Shown: positions 20,363-30,289, counted from the stretch's first letter. The stretch is DNA of 64,000 nt from Enterobacterales bacterium (GCA_030949565.1 JAUZSK010000072.1:1-64000); one strand, 5' to 3'. A program made the numbers and translations. The notes: a model not told the origin generated them from the sequence alone.

Positions 20363-21297
20363 TTACTCGGTATTAGCCAATTCCTTCAACTGCTTTTTAG
20401 TCAACAAAAATACACCATGCCCACCTCTTTCAAACTCCAACCAGGTAAACTCCATCTTAGGGTAGCAAGCTTCAAGCGCTTCAGCGCTGTTACCCACTTC
20501 AACGATAAGAACGCCTTTATCAGAAAGATAGTCGGCAGCTTCGGATAGGATTTTATGTGTAAGCTCTAATCCATCAACACCAGAAGTTAGCCTAGTTTTG
20601 GCTCCGCTAAAAACTCTTTGGGTATTTCATCAAAGTCTTCTTCATCCACATAGGGTGGATTAGAAACGATAATATCGTATTGTTTTTTATCAAGGTCTTT
20701 AAATAAATCTGACTGATAAAATGCGACATTTTCCTGCTGTAACTTTTCTCGATTAATCTCAGCTACTTGGATAGCTTTGGCTGAAATATCACTGCCATCC
20801 ACTAAAGCTTCCGGGAAATACTCAGCACAGGCAATGGCAATACATCCACTACCGGTACAAAGATCAAGAATATTTTGCACCGAACCATAGTTAATCCAAG
20901 GTTCAAAATGAGCTTCAATTAATTCAGCAATTGGCGAACGAGGCACAAGAACCCTTTCATCAATAAAATATTCTTGCCCACAAAAATAAGCTTTGTTGGT
21001 TAAATAAGCCAATGGAATTCGTTGGTTTATTCTTGCCTCGATACGCTGCGTTATTAATTTTTTTTCTATAGGGATCAAGCGAGCATTAAGTAACGCTTCT
21101 GGGCTATCAAACGGTAGATTTAAACTTTGAAGAACCAACGCCACAGCCTCATCCCAAGCATTATCAGTACCATGCCCATAAAATAAGGCAGAATTATTAA
21201 ACTGCGAAAATGCCCAGCGGATAAAATCGTAAATAGTTTCTAGATGTTCATTGGCTTGTTTTAGTGATTCATTTTCGATTGTCATTTTACTCATCAT
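20363..21297 (-). CDS. prmB: Ribosomal protein L3 N5-glutamine methyltransferase (one frameshift)
   Basis: PrmB methylates a glutamine of ribosomal protein uL3 using S-adenosylmethionine. The first 236 residues are open: [27 protein letters not shown], the SAM motif [13 protein letters not shown], and the catalytic [13 protein letters not shown]. The frame then stops at ...EPKLG*, near 20587, where one missing T restores [15 protein letters not shown] through [15 protein letters not shown] to a stop at 20363. Length (311 codons plus 2) fits one missing base. Unlike the other frameshifts this is a loss outside a long run. N-terminal MMSK allows a second start one codon in. Confidence 0.9.
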
Positions 21298-21326
21298 TTT
21301 ATTAATTAAACTTTATTGATTATATT

Positions 21327-22073
21327 TTAGTCATCATTCTGACCGAGCGCGATCAGCATTTTACTTCTAACTGCTTTTATTAAATCTTTTCGCTGTTCAG
21401 TAGAATATTCCGCTGCGTCGACCGGTTCACAAATTTCTACATGTACCGTTTGATTGAGAGTTAGAGTTAAATTATCCCCAGCTTGTACCTTATGAATATC
21501 TTTTACTACTATGGGTAGAATTAAGGCCTGGGTATCAATCGCCACATGAAAACCACCGCGCTTAAATTGACTTAATCGACCATCCTTTGACCGAGTACCT
21601 TCCGGTGCCATCCAAAGCCTAATACCATCGAGCATTTTATCTTTCGCTCTTTGCAAATCCTTTAATGCTTGGTCATGGTTTTTTCGGTCAATCGAGATAA
21701 ACTCAGCATGCTCGATTGCCGAACCAAAAATTGGGATATTAAACAACTCCTTTTTAGCCACAAATCGAAAACTGGTTTGTAACGCATCAATGGATATAGG
21801 TATATCATAGAGGCTTGAGTGATTACACATGACGATAAGCCGCCGTTTAACGCTTGCATCGGGTATGTTTTTAGCACCTTCAACCTCTGTAGTCACCCCA
21901 ATAAGACCCAACAGTCTACGCGCCCACACGATTAATACTTTATCAATATAGGGTCGGTAGTTTTTAACTACATAAGATCCAATAATAATTCTAGCACAGC
22001 TCCACAGGGTATAAACGCCTGTCATAAAAGCGATCCAATAAAACCTTAGTTTGCCCGCCTGATTAACACTCAT
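21327..22073 (-). CDS. plsC: 1-acyl-sn-glycerol-3-phosphate acyltransferase
   Basis: PlsC-type enzyme that adds the second acyl chain in phosphatidic acid synthesis at the inner membrane. A 248-residue protein with a hydrophobic N-terminal segment, the catalytic HX4D box in CNHSSLYDIP, the FVAKKELFNIPIFG block and the substrate-binding PEGTRS in MAPEGTRSKDGRL. It lies 29 bases upstream of prmB on the same strand and probably shares a transcript with sixA and the adenosine kinase. Confidence 0.9.
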   Translation of the reverse strand: MSVNQAGKLRFYWIAFMTGVYTLWSCARIIIGSYVVKNYRPYIDKVLIVWARRLLGLIGVTTEVEGAKNIPDASVKRRLIVMCNHSSLYDIPISIDALQTSFRFVAKKELFNIPIFGSAIEHAEFISIDRKNHDQALKDLQRAKDKMLDGIRLWMAPEGTRSKDGRLSQFKRGGFHVAIDTQALILPIVVKDIHKVQAGDNLTLTLNQTVHVEICEPVDAAEYSTEQRKDLIKAVRSKMLIALGQNDD

Positions 22074-22122
22074 AGTTTGCCTTATTTATTTCTATTGATT
22101 TATACTTTAGTTTCGGTTCTAT

Positions 22123-22620
22123 TTAACACTGAGGTAAATAACATTTCACCATACGAGCAAGCTTTTTTTCGCTAGGACTACTTTCATTATCTACTTTTTT
22201 AAAATTAATTTTCATAACCTGAGCCGTTTCAAAGCCATAAAAGGAATCAGCATCATCCAGCAGATAACGACATAGGTGTGCCACTATGGGCGTATGACTC
22301 ACTATTATCAAATTCTCATATTCTGATGCCATCAAAAAATCGCCTAACAGGCGATGATCCGCAAAATGAACTAAAAGTTCTTCCGTAATAAAAGGTTTTT
22401 TTAGGCCGAGTGTTGCATGAACAATATTTGCAGTCATTTGCGTTCGGCAAAAAGGGCTCACTAGCATATCTTGTGGTTGTGATTCATTCGTATCTAAAAT
22501 TTGTAATGCAACATCCTTTGCTTGTTGTTTACCAAAATCAGATAGTTGACGTGTAAAATCGCTATCGAATTGATCGACCGCTAATCCGTGGCGCATCACC
22601 CAAAGGTTTCTTAGTTTCAT
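22123..22620 (-). CDS. sixA: Phosphohistidine phosphatase SixA
   Basis: A small histidine phosphatase of 165 residues that removes phosphate from phosphohistidine on signalling proteins such as HPt domains or the nitrogen phosphotransferase system. The catalytic RHG is at MRHGLAVD, PFCRTQMTA and the second histidine in VSHTPIVAHL are in place. Located between plsC and an adenosine kinase, with gaps of 49 and 33 bases. Confidence 0.87.
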   Translation of the reverse strand: MKLRNLWVMRHGLAVDQFDSDFTRQLSDFGKQQAKDVALQILDTNESQPQDMLVSPFCRTQMTANIVHATLGLKKPFITEELLVHFADHRLLGDFLMASEYENLIIVSHTPIVAHLCRYLLDDADSFYGFETAQVMKINFKKVDNESSPSEKKLARMVKCYLPQC

Positions 22621-22653
22621 TTCTTAGTTCCAAATAAATCTTAATAAAATCGA

Positions 22654-23661
22654 CTAACAACCTAACTGTTTAGCAAATGCTTTAACTTTTTCAAGCGCTT
22701 CTTGCTTCAGACGTGGACCAAACTGTGTCACTAGTTTAGAAGCGGCAAAACTAGCTAACTGTCCGGCTTGCTCTAAGTTTAACCCCTGACCGATGCCATG
22801 TAAAAAAGCACCTGCAAATAAATCACCGGCTCCGTTAGTATCAACGGCTTTTACCGGATAAGCATCTATTCTGATTCTCTGATTAGCGGTCACAATTTGA
22901 GAACCCTGCTTGCCTTCTGTGACAACCAAGGTCGAGCAAATAGCTAATAATGTGTTTATCGCATCATCAAGCGTTTTAGCTTCTGAATAGGCTAAGGCTT
23001 CATCGCTATTACAAAACAGAATATCGACACCATCACCGATAATCGTTTTTAATCCATCTCGACAGAAATTAACAATATTAGGATCGGATAAAGAAAATGC
23101 CGTTTTGACACCCTGCTTTTTAGCAAACTGATGGACCTTACTGGCGGCCTCTAAAGCGATTGGCGAGCCAGCTAAATAACCTTCAATATAAAGGTATTCT
23201 GAATCACACAGAGCCTCCTCATTAATTTGCTTCTGGTCGATATCACCGGTGATCCCTAAAAACGTGTTCATCGTGCGATCCGCATCAGGTGTAATCAACA
23301 CCAAGCATTTACCGGTTTTACCTTGGCTAAAGGTTTCGTAAGCAAGGTTACTATCGACCCCCTTTCCCAGCAGATCTTGTTTATAAAAGCGGCCGGTTTC
23401 ATCATCGGCCACTTTACAAGAATAAAAACATTTTGAACCAAGTCTTTGAGCGCCCATAATGGTATTTGCCGCGGAGCCACCACAGGCTTTAGGCAATTCT
23501 TGTTGGTCAAAAATCTGGAATAGCTGATCTTGCTTTTGTTGGTCAATAAGAGTCATAACGCCCTTACTAATACCCGCGCTTAACAACACAGATTCACTGG
23601 TTTCAATCTCAAAATCCACTAAGGCATTACCCATTCCGTAAATATGGTATTTCTTTGTCAT
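22654..23661 (-). CDS. Adenosine kinase (PfkB/ribokinase family)
   Basis: A 335-residue sugar/nucleoside kinase. The N-terminus YHIYGMGNALVDFEIE, the substrate glycine patch CGGSAANTIMGAQRLG, and the C-terminal PfkB signature DTNGAGDLFAGAFLHG with the catalytic aspartate are clear. Members with this N-terminus in gammaproteobacteria are annotated adenosine kinase (adenosine plus ATP gives AMP), but other nucleoside or sugar substrates are possible. First gene of the probable kinase-sixA-plsC-prmB run. Confidence 0.85.
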   Translation of the reverse strand: MTKKYHIYGMGNALVDFEIETSESVLLSAGISKGVMTLIDQQKQDQLFQIFDQQELPKACGGSAANTIMGAQRLGSKCFYSCKVADDETGRFYKQDLLGKGVDSNLAYETFSQGKTGKCLVLITPDADRTMNTFLGITGDIDQKQINEEALCDSEYLYIEGYLAGSPIALEAASKVHQFAKKQGVKTAFSLSDPNIVNFCRDGLKTIIGDGVDILFCNSDEALAYSEAKTLDDAINTLLAICSTLVVTEGKQGSQIVTANQRIRIDAYPVKAVDTNGAGDLFAGAFLHGIGQGLNLEQAGQLASFAASKLVTQFGPRLKQEALEKVKAFAKQLGC

Positions 23662-23775
23662 TACAAATTCCTAAATGAGGCGATTGTTTTGCCCAAAACT
23701 CGATTTAAAGCTAATTTTAGCAGGTTCTTGTGATAAAATGGCGGCTTTAAAGCCTATTCAAGCCTATTTTTTCTC

Positions 23776-24648
23776 ATGCGTGCACTTTTTGTTGATAATT
23801 TAACCGTTATAGATTTCGCTTACCTCGATTTAGATCGAGGGATTATCGGTGAAAGCCTAATTCTTTCGGTGGAGCTATTCGGTGAGCTTAACGATGAAGG
23901 TATGCTGTTTGATTTTTCCTTTGTCAAAAAGCGAATTAAAGCCTGCGTTGACTCATTAGTGGACCATAAACTACTGGTCGCCCGACATCATGCTGATTTA
24001 AAAATCATTGAAAAAGATCAACTGCTAGAATTATCGCTGCAAAATTCAAATTACGCTTTTGAGCATATCAGTCCTTCGCAGGCGGTTTGTATTATTGATG
24101 ATTCTCAGGTTAGTATCCAATCTATCAAAGACTTTCTGACCCAACAAATCAAGAACATATTGCCTGATAATGTCAATCAACTGACGGTCTATCTAGATTG
24201 CGAGCAAACAGATAAGCCCTACTATCATTACAGCCACGGTCTAAAAAAGCACTTTGGCGATTGTCAAAGAATTGCCCATGGACATCGTTCAAAAATCGAA
24301 GTCTGGCAAAAAAATATTGACGATAACCTTTGGCTCTATAGTTCCTATTGGTCACTGCATATAGCCGAACTCTGGCAAGATATCTATCTGGCAACTAAGG
24401 AAGATATTAAGGCAGAAATAACCTTCGGTGGTTTCGATTGTTGGCAGTTTGCCTACCAAGCAAACCAAGGGGATTTTAAGCTGACCTTACCTAAGTCTCG
24501 TTGCTATTTAATTAGTACTGATACCACGGTTGAATTGATTGTTGATTTTTTAGCCGGCTATTTAAAACAACAAGCACCATTGCTTGATTTTAAAGTTAAA
24601 GCCTTTGAAGGAGTGGATAAAGGGGCTTTAGCTAGCTCTTGCGTTTAA
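23776..24648 (+). CDS. 6-pyruvoyl-tetrahydropterin synthase-family protein (long form)
   Basis: A 290-residue protein of the QueD/PTPS fold, about twice the length of QueD, so probably two fused copies. The C-terminal half has the zinc-type histidine pattern HYSHGLKKHFGDCQRIAHGHRS (HxxxH with HGH) and ends with FKVKAFEGVDKGA; the N-terminal half (MRALFVDNLTVIDFAYLD, then GESLILSVELFG) is the degenerate copy. QueD makes 6-carboxytetrahydropterin for queuosine; whether this long form does the same is not clear. Monocistronic and divergent from the adenosine kinase. Confidence 0.72.
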   Translation: MRALFVDNLTVIDFAYLDLDRGIIGESLILSVELFGELNDEGMLFDFSFVKKRIKACVDSLVDHKLLVARHHADLKIIEKDQLLELSLQNSNYAFEHISPSQAVCIIDDSQVSIQSIKDFLTQQIKNILPDNVNQLTVYLDCEQTDKPYYHYSHGLKKHFGDCQRIAHGHRSKIEVWQKNIDDNLWLYSSYWSLHIAELWQDIYLATKEDIKAEITFGGFDCWQFAYQANQGDFKLTLPKSRCYLISTDTTVELIVDFLAGYLKQQAPLLDFKVKAFEGVDKGALASSCV

Positions 24649-24676
24649 TAGGTAAAACTTAGGATAACCAGTATTT

Positions 24677-25273
24677 TTACTCGGTTACTGAATCGTCTTC
24701 TACTTCCTGTCTATCCTTTCTCAACTGCTTAATTTTCTCAAAATCACCTTTTTCCAATAATCGATTAATACAACCTCTAAAGGATTCATCATTTGAATCA
24801 AAAAAGAAGTTGTAAACAACTCTATCATACTGGCGACCTACTTCAAGCCGACCTTCGATCTCTAGGTTGTAACCTTGCTGAATTAAATGATATATTTCCG
24901 TAGAATCTTTTTCATTAAAGATAAAAGCTGGTCCCCATAGTTGAAGCTCACCTTCAACGTGAACTTTTTTAAATTTCGCTTTGAAAACCTTTTCATTGAT
25001 AATCAATTTCTGAAAACTGCCTGGCTCCAAATCGATTTGAGAAGGACCGGTAACGATAACCTTATAGGTAGGATCAGCATCCATATACTGCAGGGTTGAT
25101 ATAACTCGAAAAAAACCGATATATTGTCGAGAAATAATTCCACCGGTAAAGGGAAAACTCATCATGCAGTAGTCTTCTGACTTATCATAAGAATAGTCAG
25201 GAAAATCACCGCAGCTACTAATTAAAAAACTGGATAAAATCAATGGCAGTATTTTTAAATTTTTCATAATCAC
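24677..25273 (-). CDS. Hypothetical lipoprotein
   Basis: A 198-residue protein with a lipoprotein signal (MKNLKILPLILSSFLISSC; lipobox ISSC with cysteine at residue 21 from MIMKN). The mature part is soluble and beta-rich by eye, with acidic and lysine patches, ending in EVEDDSVTE. I do not recognise a family. Its start overlaps the stop of rluB by four bases, so it is the last gene of the trpS-scpA-scpB-rluB direction cluster. Confidence 0.72.
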   Translation of the reverse strand: MIMKNLKILPLILSSFLISSCGDFPDYSYDKSEDYCMMSFPFTGGIISRQYIGFFRVISTLQYMDADPTYKVIVTGPSQIDLEPGSFQKLIINEKVFKAKFKKVHVEGELQLWGPAFIFNEKDSTEIYHLIQQGYNLEIEGRLEVGRQYDRVVYNFFFDSNDESFRGCINRLLEKGDFEKIKQLRKDRQEVEDDSVTE

Positions 25274-26097
25274 TTTTTATACACTTTTCTGGCTTTCAAT
25301 CGTTTATGCTGTCGAACTTTGCTTTTATTTTGGCGGACTGGTTTATTCGCTTTACTTTTGCTCAAGCCCGCCAGTTTTTCAAAGGCCTCTAGTTCTTCAA
25401 AAGACAATTCACGCCAGCGACCACGCTTTAACGATCGTGGCAACTCAAAGTATCCATACTTTATCCGATGAAGCCGCGATACTTGTATATCAAAAGCCTC
25501 CCAAAGCCGCCTCACTTCGCGATTTCGACCTTCTTTCAAGGTAACATGATACCAATGATTAGCTCCTTCGCCACCACCATCTTCGATAGAGTCAAAAAAA
25601 GCGTCACCATCTTCAAGCGTCACCCCTTGCTGTAACTGGGATAAAATATCTTCGGTAACTTGACCTCTCACTCTAACCGCATATTTTCGAACCACTTCAA
25701 GTGATGGATGCATTAGTTTATTAGCCAAATTGCCATCATTGGTAAAAAATATCAAACCACTGGTGTTAAAGTCAAGTCGACCAACACTTAACCAACGTGA
25801 ATTTTTAATCTTAGGCAAAGTATCAAAAATAGTTGGGCGACCTTCAGGATCTTTCTTGGTAGAAATTTCTCCTTCGGGTTTATGATACGCCAACATAATA
25901 CGTTTAAAATCTTCCGGAGCAGTCACTCGAATAGGCTTACCATCTACACGAATGGTATCTTTAGCTGTCGCTCGATCACCGATTTGCGATATGGTACCGT
26001 TTACACTCACCCGACCGGCTTCAATCCACCGTTCCGACTCTCGTCTAGATGCAATGCCCGCAGTGGCCATTATTTTTTGTAATTTTTCATCTTGCAT
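25270..26097 (-). CDS. rluB: 23S rRNA pseudouridine-2605 synthase
   Basis: RluB makes pseudouridine 2605 in 23S rRNA. The N-terminal S4 RNA-binding domain (KIMATAGIASRRESERWIEAGRV) is followed by the catalytic GRLDFNTSGLIFFTNDG with the active aspartate and by GRNREVRRLWEAF. A basic tail (KANKPVRQNKSKVRQHKR) follows, as in other RluB. Lies downstream of scpB, the standard gammaproteobacterial order scpA-scpB-rluB. Confidence 0.93.
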   Translation of the reverse strand: MQDEKLQKIMATAGIASRRESERWIEAGRVSVNGTISQIGDRATAKDTIRVDGKPIRVTAPEDFKRIMLAYHKPEGEISTKKDPEGRPTIFDTLPKIKNSRWLSVGRLDFNTSGLIFFTNDGNLANKLMHPSLEVVRKYAVRVRGQVTEDILSQLQQGVTLEDGDAFFDSIEDGGGEGANHWYHVTLKEGRNREVRRLWEAFDIQVSRLHRIKYGYFELPRSLKRGRWRELSFEELEAFEKLAGLSKSKANKPVRQNKSKVRQHKRLKARKVYKK

Positions 26098-26205
26098 TGG
26101 CTGTTAACTCCAGCTGTTTACTGCTTTAAACTACGATCTTTCAATTTATGTTTAAACTTAAGATAGTTTTTAAGTTATATTTTAAATTTCACTTTAATAA
26201 TTTGA

Positions 26206-27214
26206 CTAGTCAATCGGATCTTTTTTCTCTACATCTAGTTGTTGCGCTGTTTCTAGATCTGATTCTTGAGCATAAAAACTTTCAGAATGACTTTCAGTAT
26301 TAGGATCTTCATTAACCGACTGGTGATGTTGTTCGAATGAATCATCTGAGGCAAAATCGCTTTCCTTAGATTCAGATTCAGATTCAGATTCAGATTCAGA
26401 TTCAGATTCAGATTCAGCAAGAGTCTGATTTAAATCTATCTCGGAGTTTGACTCAGGTGTTGATGTTGGGTCATCACTGTTACTAAGTTCATTGGTACTT
26501 TCTGTTTCTAAATTTTTTTCCTGCCTCAGTCTCAGAATTAGTATCTGTACTATCGTCAGCCTCTTCTGCCCCAGCGAGCTGTAACGGATAGTTATTATCT
26601 TCCTTCAATGTATCAGGGTCAAACTGCCCTTGTGTCGGATCTTGATCAGGCTCAGGTAAATCAAGTTCTGGATGCAATTCATCCAAATCTTTTATTTCAG
26701 CTAATGTCGGTAGTTCTTGTAAACTTTTCATATTAAAATAGTCTAGAAACTGCTTGGTGGTAGCATAAAGAGCCGGTCTACCGGGAACATCTCGATGACC
26801 AACTACTCGAACCCATTCTCTTTCCATCATGGTTTTGATAATGCTGCTACTCACCCCAACACCACGTACATCTTCAATTTCTGCTCGCGTGACCGGCTGT
26901 CGATAGGCTATTAACGCTAAGGTTTCTAATGCGGCTCTAGAATATTTAGCCGGTTTTTCTTCCCATAAACGGCTGAGCCATTCAGAATATTCACTTCTCG
27001 CTTGGTAACGATAGCCACTTGCGACTTGCTTAAGTTCAATACCACGATTGTCACAATCATTTTGCAGCATGCGTAACATTTCTTTTATTGCATTGGCAGA
27101 AGGCCGATCTTCATCACTAAATAATTTAAGTATTTGTTCCACCGACATAGGTTTGGCGACGGCCAAAAGAGCCGCTTCAATAATGTTCTTTAATTTGTCT
27201 TGTTCAATACTCAT
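26206..27214 (-). CDS. scpB: Segregation and condensation protein B (one frameshift, Ser-Glu tail)
   Basis: ScpB is the winged-helix kleisin partner in the Smc-ScpAB condensin. Residues 1-180 are typical: KNIIEAALLAVAKPMSVEQI, then SRAALETLALIAYRQPVTRA, and GRPALYATTKQFLDYF. After EAGK an A7 run (26513-26519) breaks the frame; with one A fewer it continues NLETESTNELSNSDDP into a long acidic tail with eight Glu-Ser pairs and ends KKDPID at 26206. Length (336 codons plus 1) fits a single extra base. The acidic low-complexity tail is longer than usual. Confidence 0.88.
26369..26416. repeat. Hexamer microsatellite in the scpB tail (8 x GATTCA)
   Basis: Eight uninterrupted copies of GATTCA (read GAATCT, Glu-Ser, on the coding strand). 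Being a multiple of three it changes tail length without shifting frame, and should vary in copy number between strains. Confidence 0.9.
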
Positions 27215-27308
27215 ATATAATTAACAATCCTGCTATTTCTTTAGGTCAATGACTTACGCTTAATTTCTATTTTGCTGTGTGGTTTTTGTTTCGGCTTGCA
27301 ACTATTTT

Positions 27309-28220
27309 CTAGTCGACCCGTGCTCTAACATGAATCGGAGAAAAAGGGTCACTTTGTACTACTTCAATAAGGGACTCTTTAGTTAATTCCATAATGGCTA
27401 AAAAGGTGACCACCACTCCCGCTTTACCTTCTTCAATATTAAAAAGTGAAACAAAGTTAGTAAAATTATCAGCCGATAAAATTGCCAGTACGCGGGTCAT
27501 TCTCTCCCGTGTTGAAAGTGTTTCTCTTTGAATATGATGTGAGCTAAACATTTCAGCCCTTTGTAATACGTCTTTTAATGCTAACATTAGTTCACGCGTA
27601 TCCACCTCAGCTAAAGGCTTATTGATGTGGAGTTTAGGTGTTTCTACCTCGGACTGATGGATATCACGCCCCATTCGAGGGAGTTCATCAACATCTAATG
27701 CCGCTTTTTTAAATCGCTCGTATTCTTGTAATCGTCGGATTAAATCTGCCCTTGGATCGTCTTCTTCATCGATCAATGAAGGACGAGGTAACAAAACACG
27801 GCTTTTGATTTCAGCTAGCATCGCCGCCATCACCAAATACTCAGCAGCCAATTCAAGGTTAACGGCTTTCATCAACTCAACATAGGCCATATATTGTTCA
27901 GTAATATGTGCGATAGGAATATTCAGAATATCTAAATTTTGCCGCTTAATAAGATAGAGCAAAAGATCAAGCGGGCCTTCAAATGCCTCTAAAAAAACTT
28001 CTAATGCATCGGGCGGAATATAAAGGTCTTTAGGCACCTCAATGATAGGCTCACCCTTGATAACCGCAAAATGCATTTCCTCTTGGGCTTGTTGAGGAAT
28101 ATCAGAAAGTACAAAACGAGCACCATCTTCAGCATTGGCTAATGGCTGTTCTGATTGATTGTCAGTGGCTTCCGCTTCTATATTAGGTTCCGAAGTATCG
28201 CTGTTATCTTGTTCACTCAT
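27309..28220 (-). CDS. scpA: Segregation and condensation protein A
   Basis: Kleisin subunit of bacterial condensin. The core is clear: FEGPLDLLLYLIKRQNLDIL, AEYLVMAAMLAEIKSRVLLP, and a C-terminal winged helix (VVTFLAIMELTKESLIEVVQ). The first 60 residues are an acidic, glutamine-rich extension (EQDNSDTSEPNIEAEATDNQ). 303 residues, start ATG 28220. It lies 94 bases upstream of scpB and just downstream of trpS. Confidence 0.94.
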   Translation of the reverse strand: MSEQDNSDTSEPNIEAEATDNQSEQPLANAEDGARFVLSDIPQQAQEEMHFAVIKGEPIIEVPKDLYIPPDALEVFLEAFEGPLDLLLYLIKRQNLDILNIPIAHITEQYMAYVELMKAVNLELAAEYLVMAAMLAEIKSRVLLPRPSLIDEEDDPRADLIRRLQEYERFKKAALDVDELPRMGRDIHQSEVETPKLHINKPLAEVDTRELMLALKDVLQRAEMFSSHHIQRETLSTRERMTRVLAILSADNFTNFVSLFNIEEGKAGVVVTFLAIMELTKESLIEVVQSDPFSPIHVRARVD

Positions 28221-28267
28221 TACAAATAATGTTACCTATTTCTCAATCCTATTGGGTTCAACTAAAC

Positions 28268-29485
28268 TTAACGATAAGACAGCCCCATGGCTTCTCTTAC
28301 ATCCTGCATTGTTTCTTTTGCGACATCGCGTGCTTTTTCTGAACCTTCAGCAATAATATTTTTAACCAAATCTGGATCTGCTTCAAATTCTTTTGCTCTC
28401 TCTTTAAATTCAGCTGTTTCCCGTTTTACACACTCGATGAGTGGTTGTTTGCAATCGAGACAGCCGATTCCTGCCGTTCGACAGCCTTCGCTGACCCAAC
28501 TTTTAACATCTTCAGAAGAGTAGACTTCATGTAATTGCCAAACAGGGCAATTATCGGGTTCGCCGGGATCAGTTAATCGAACCCGCGCAGGATCAGTTTG
28601 CATACGCTTAATTTTGGTTTCAATGTTTTGTTCTGATTCACGCATTTCGATCACGTTATTGTAGGATTTTGACATTTTCTGACCGTCAAGCCCCGGCATT
28701 TTAGAAACTGGCGTTAGCAAGGCTTGCGGTTCTGGTAAAATAATCTTACCACCACCATCTAAAAATCCAATCAATCGTTCTTTATCACCAATGGAAATGC
28801 TGGAATGTCCATCCACTAACGCTTGCGCTTTTTGCAAGGATTCCTCATTGCCTTCTTGTACAAAATCACGACGTAGGTTGTTATAAAGTTTAGCGTTTTT
28901 CTTGCCTAATTTTTTAACAGCGGCCTCTGCTTTTTGCTCAAAACCAGGCTCTCGACCATAATAATGATTAAATCGGCGTGCTATTTCACGGGACATTTCC
29001 ACATGCGGTACTTGATCTAACCCCACAGGCACAGCGCCCGCTTTATACACTAATATATCGGCGGTCTGTAGTAAGGGATAGCCCAAAAACCCATAGGTAC
29101 TGAGATCTTTATCGTTAAGCTTTTCTTGCTGCTCTTTATAAGTCGGCGTGCGTTCTAACCAGCTAAGGGGAGTCAGCATGGATAGCAACAAATGCAATTC
29201 TGCATGTTCAGGTACTTTGGATTGAATAAACAAGGTCGCCGAGCCAGGATTAACGCCTGCCGCCAACCAGTCAATCACCATATCCCATACTGAACTTTCA
29301 ATAATACTAGGATCATCATAATGAGTGGTTAAAACGTGCCAATCTGCGACAAAAAAGAAGCATTCATGCTCATGCTGTAGTTTTGCCCAGTTTTTTAATA
29401 CACCGTGATAGTGACCTAAATGTAAGCGACCGGATGGGCGCATTCCCGACAAAACGCGTTGATTTTGTAGGCTAATACTCGTCAA
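28268..29485 (-). CDS. trpS: Tryptophanyl-tRNA synthetase, long form with a putative 4Fe-4S motif
   Basis: Class I synthetase charging tRNA-Trp. HIGH-type motif in SGRLHLGHYHG and KMSKS in GLDGQKMSKSYNN. At 405 residues it is longer than the E. coli enzyme (334). The extra length includes a cysteine set C-x21-C-x6-C-x2-C (DNCPVW ... EGCRTAGIGCLDC), almost the spacing described for the iron-sulfur cluster near the anticodon site of the Thermotoga maritima enzyme. Heads the trpS-scpA-scpB-rluB cluster. Confidence 0.94.
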   Translation of the reverse strand: MTSISLQNQRVLSGMRPSGRLHLGHYHGVLKNWAKLQHEHECFFFVADWHVLTTHYDDPSIIESSVWDMVIDWLAAGVNPGSATLFIQSKVPEHAELHLLLSMLTPLSWLERTPTYKEQQEKLNDKDLSTYGFLGYPLLQTADILVYKAGAVPVGLDQVPHVEMSREIARRFNHYYGREPGFEQKAEAAVKKLGKKNAKLYNNLRRDFVQEGNEESLQKAQALVDGHSSISIGDKERLIGFLDGGGKIILPEPQALLTPVSKMPGLDGQKMSKSYNNVIEMRESEQNIETKIKRMQTDPARVRLTDPGEPDNCPVWQLHEVYSSEDVKSWVSEGCRTAGIGCLDCKQPLIECVKRETAEFKERAKEFEADPDLVKNIIAEGSEKARDVAKETMQDVREAMGLSYR

Positions 29486-29613
29486 AATGGATTCCTTGCT
29501 GATTTCAGAATGGCTAGAAAAGGCATTATAATCGTAGATGCCATGAGTTAATACTATTTATCGCATTTATTTGTTAGACTTCACGCAATTATTTAAGCTA
29601 AAAGGGTCTATGC

Positions 29614-30129
29614 GTGCCTAAAGCCTCACAATCAAGCCAATCTAAGGCAGCTAATGTCGTTTCAGTGACTCTGGCACCCTTTTGGCGTCGGTTATTTGCC
29701 TGGATCTATGACCTCCTCGGTGCATTAGGCGTGTTTATCTTAGCTTTACTGGTAGGACAAATCCTGCTTTACCTAGTAACCCTGCCATTTGTGGATGATT
29801 ATTCTCAAATGATAAGCCAATTAAGCCGCAATCCCTGGTGGGCGCTGTATCTGTTTTCAGTTGTTCAATACTATTATATCTGGTGCTGGGTAAAAGGCGG
29901 GCAAACCATTGGCATGAAAACATGGAATATAAAAGTCTATCGACCTGACGGGCAACTTCTCGATTGGCGAGAGGGATATATCCGTTCCTTTGCCTCACTC
30001 GGCGGAATAGGTAATCTTTGGAGCCTGATCGACAAGGAAAAACGAGGCTTACAGGACCTCGCGGTTGACTCTAGAGTGGTCGTTTTGCCCAAAGGTTATC
30101 ATAAGAAACATAATAAACCCTTAATATAG
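29614..30129 (+). CDS. RDD-family membrane protein
   Basis: A 171-residue protein with the RDD domain: the Arg in FWRRLFAWIYDLLGALG, then two hydrophobic segments (about 35-55 and 83-95), WVKGGQTIGMKTWNIKV, and the later YIRSFASLGGIGNLW. GTG start at 29614 after an AAAGGG ribosome site. Family members are inner-membrane proteins of uncertain role, sometimes linked to transport. Divergent from trpS. Confidence 0.85.
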   Translation: MPKASQSSQSKAANVVSVTLAPFWRRLFAWIYDLLGALGVFILALLVGQILLYLVTLPFVDDYSQMISQLSRNPWWALYLFSVVQYYYIWCWVKGGQTIGMKTWNIKVYRPDGQLLDWREGYIRSFASLGGIGNLWSLIDKEKRGLQDLAVDSRVVVLPKGYHKKHNKPLI

Positions 30130-30289
30130 TCAAGATCGATGGTTTTTGATTGCTGTTAATTCTCAATACTAGGGCTTTCGGTTACTCGTCATAAGGTTTA
30201 GTTTTCATATTGTTCATGGACTATCAAGGATAGAAAACCAGGCTGAGCAAGAGTTATCTGCCCACACTACTGGTCTTACAAGCTATTGA

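Noticed and set aside
26369-26416. CRISPR-like repeat array
   Set aside because: It is an in-frame hexamer microsatellite coding for Ser-Glu, without spacers.
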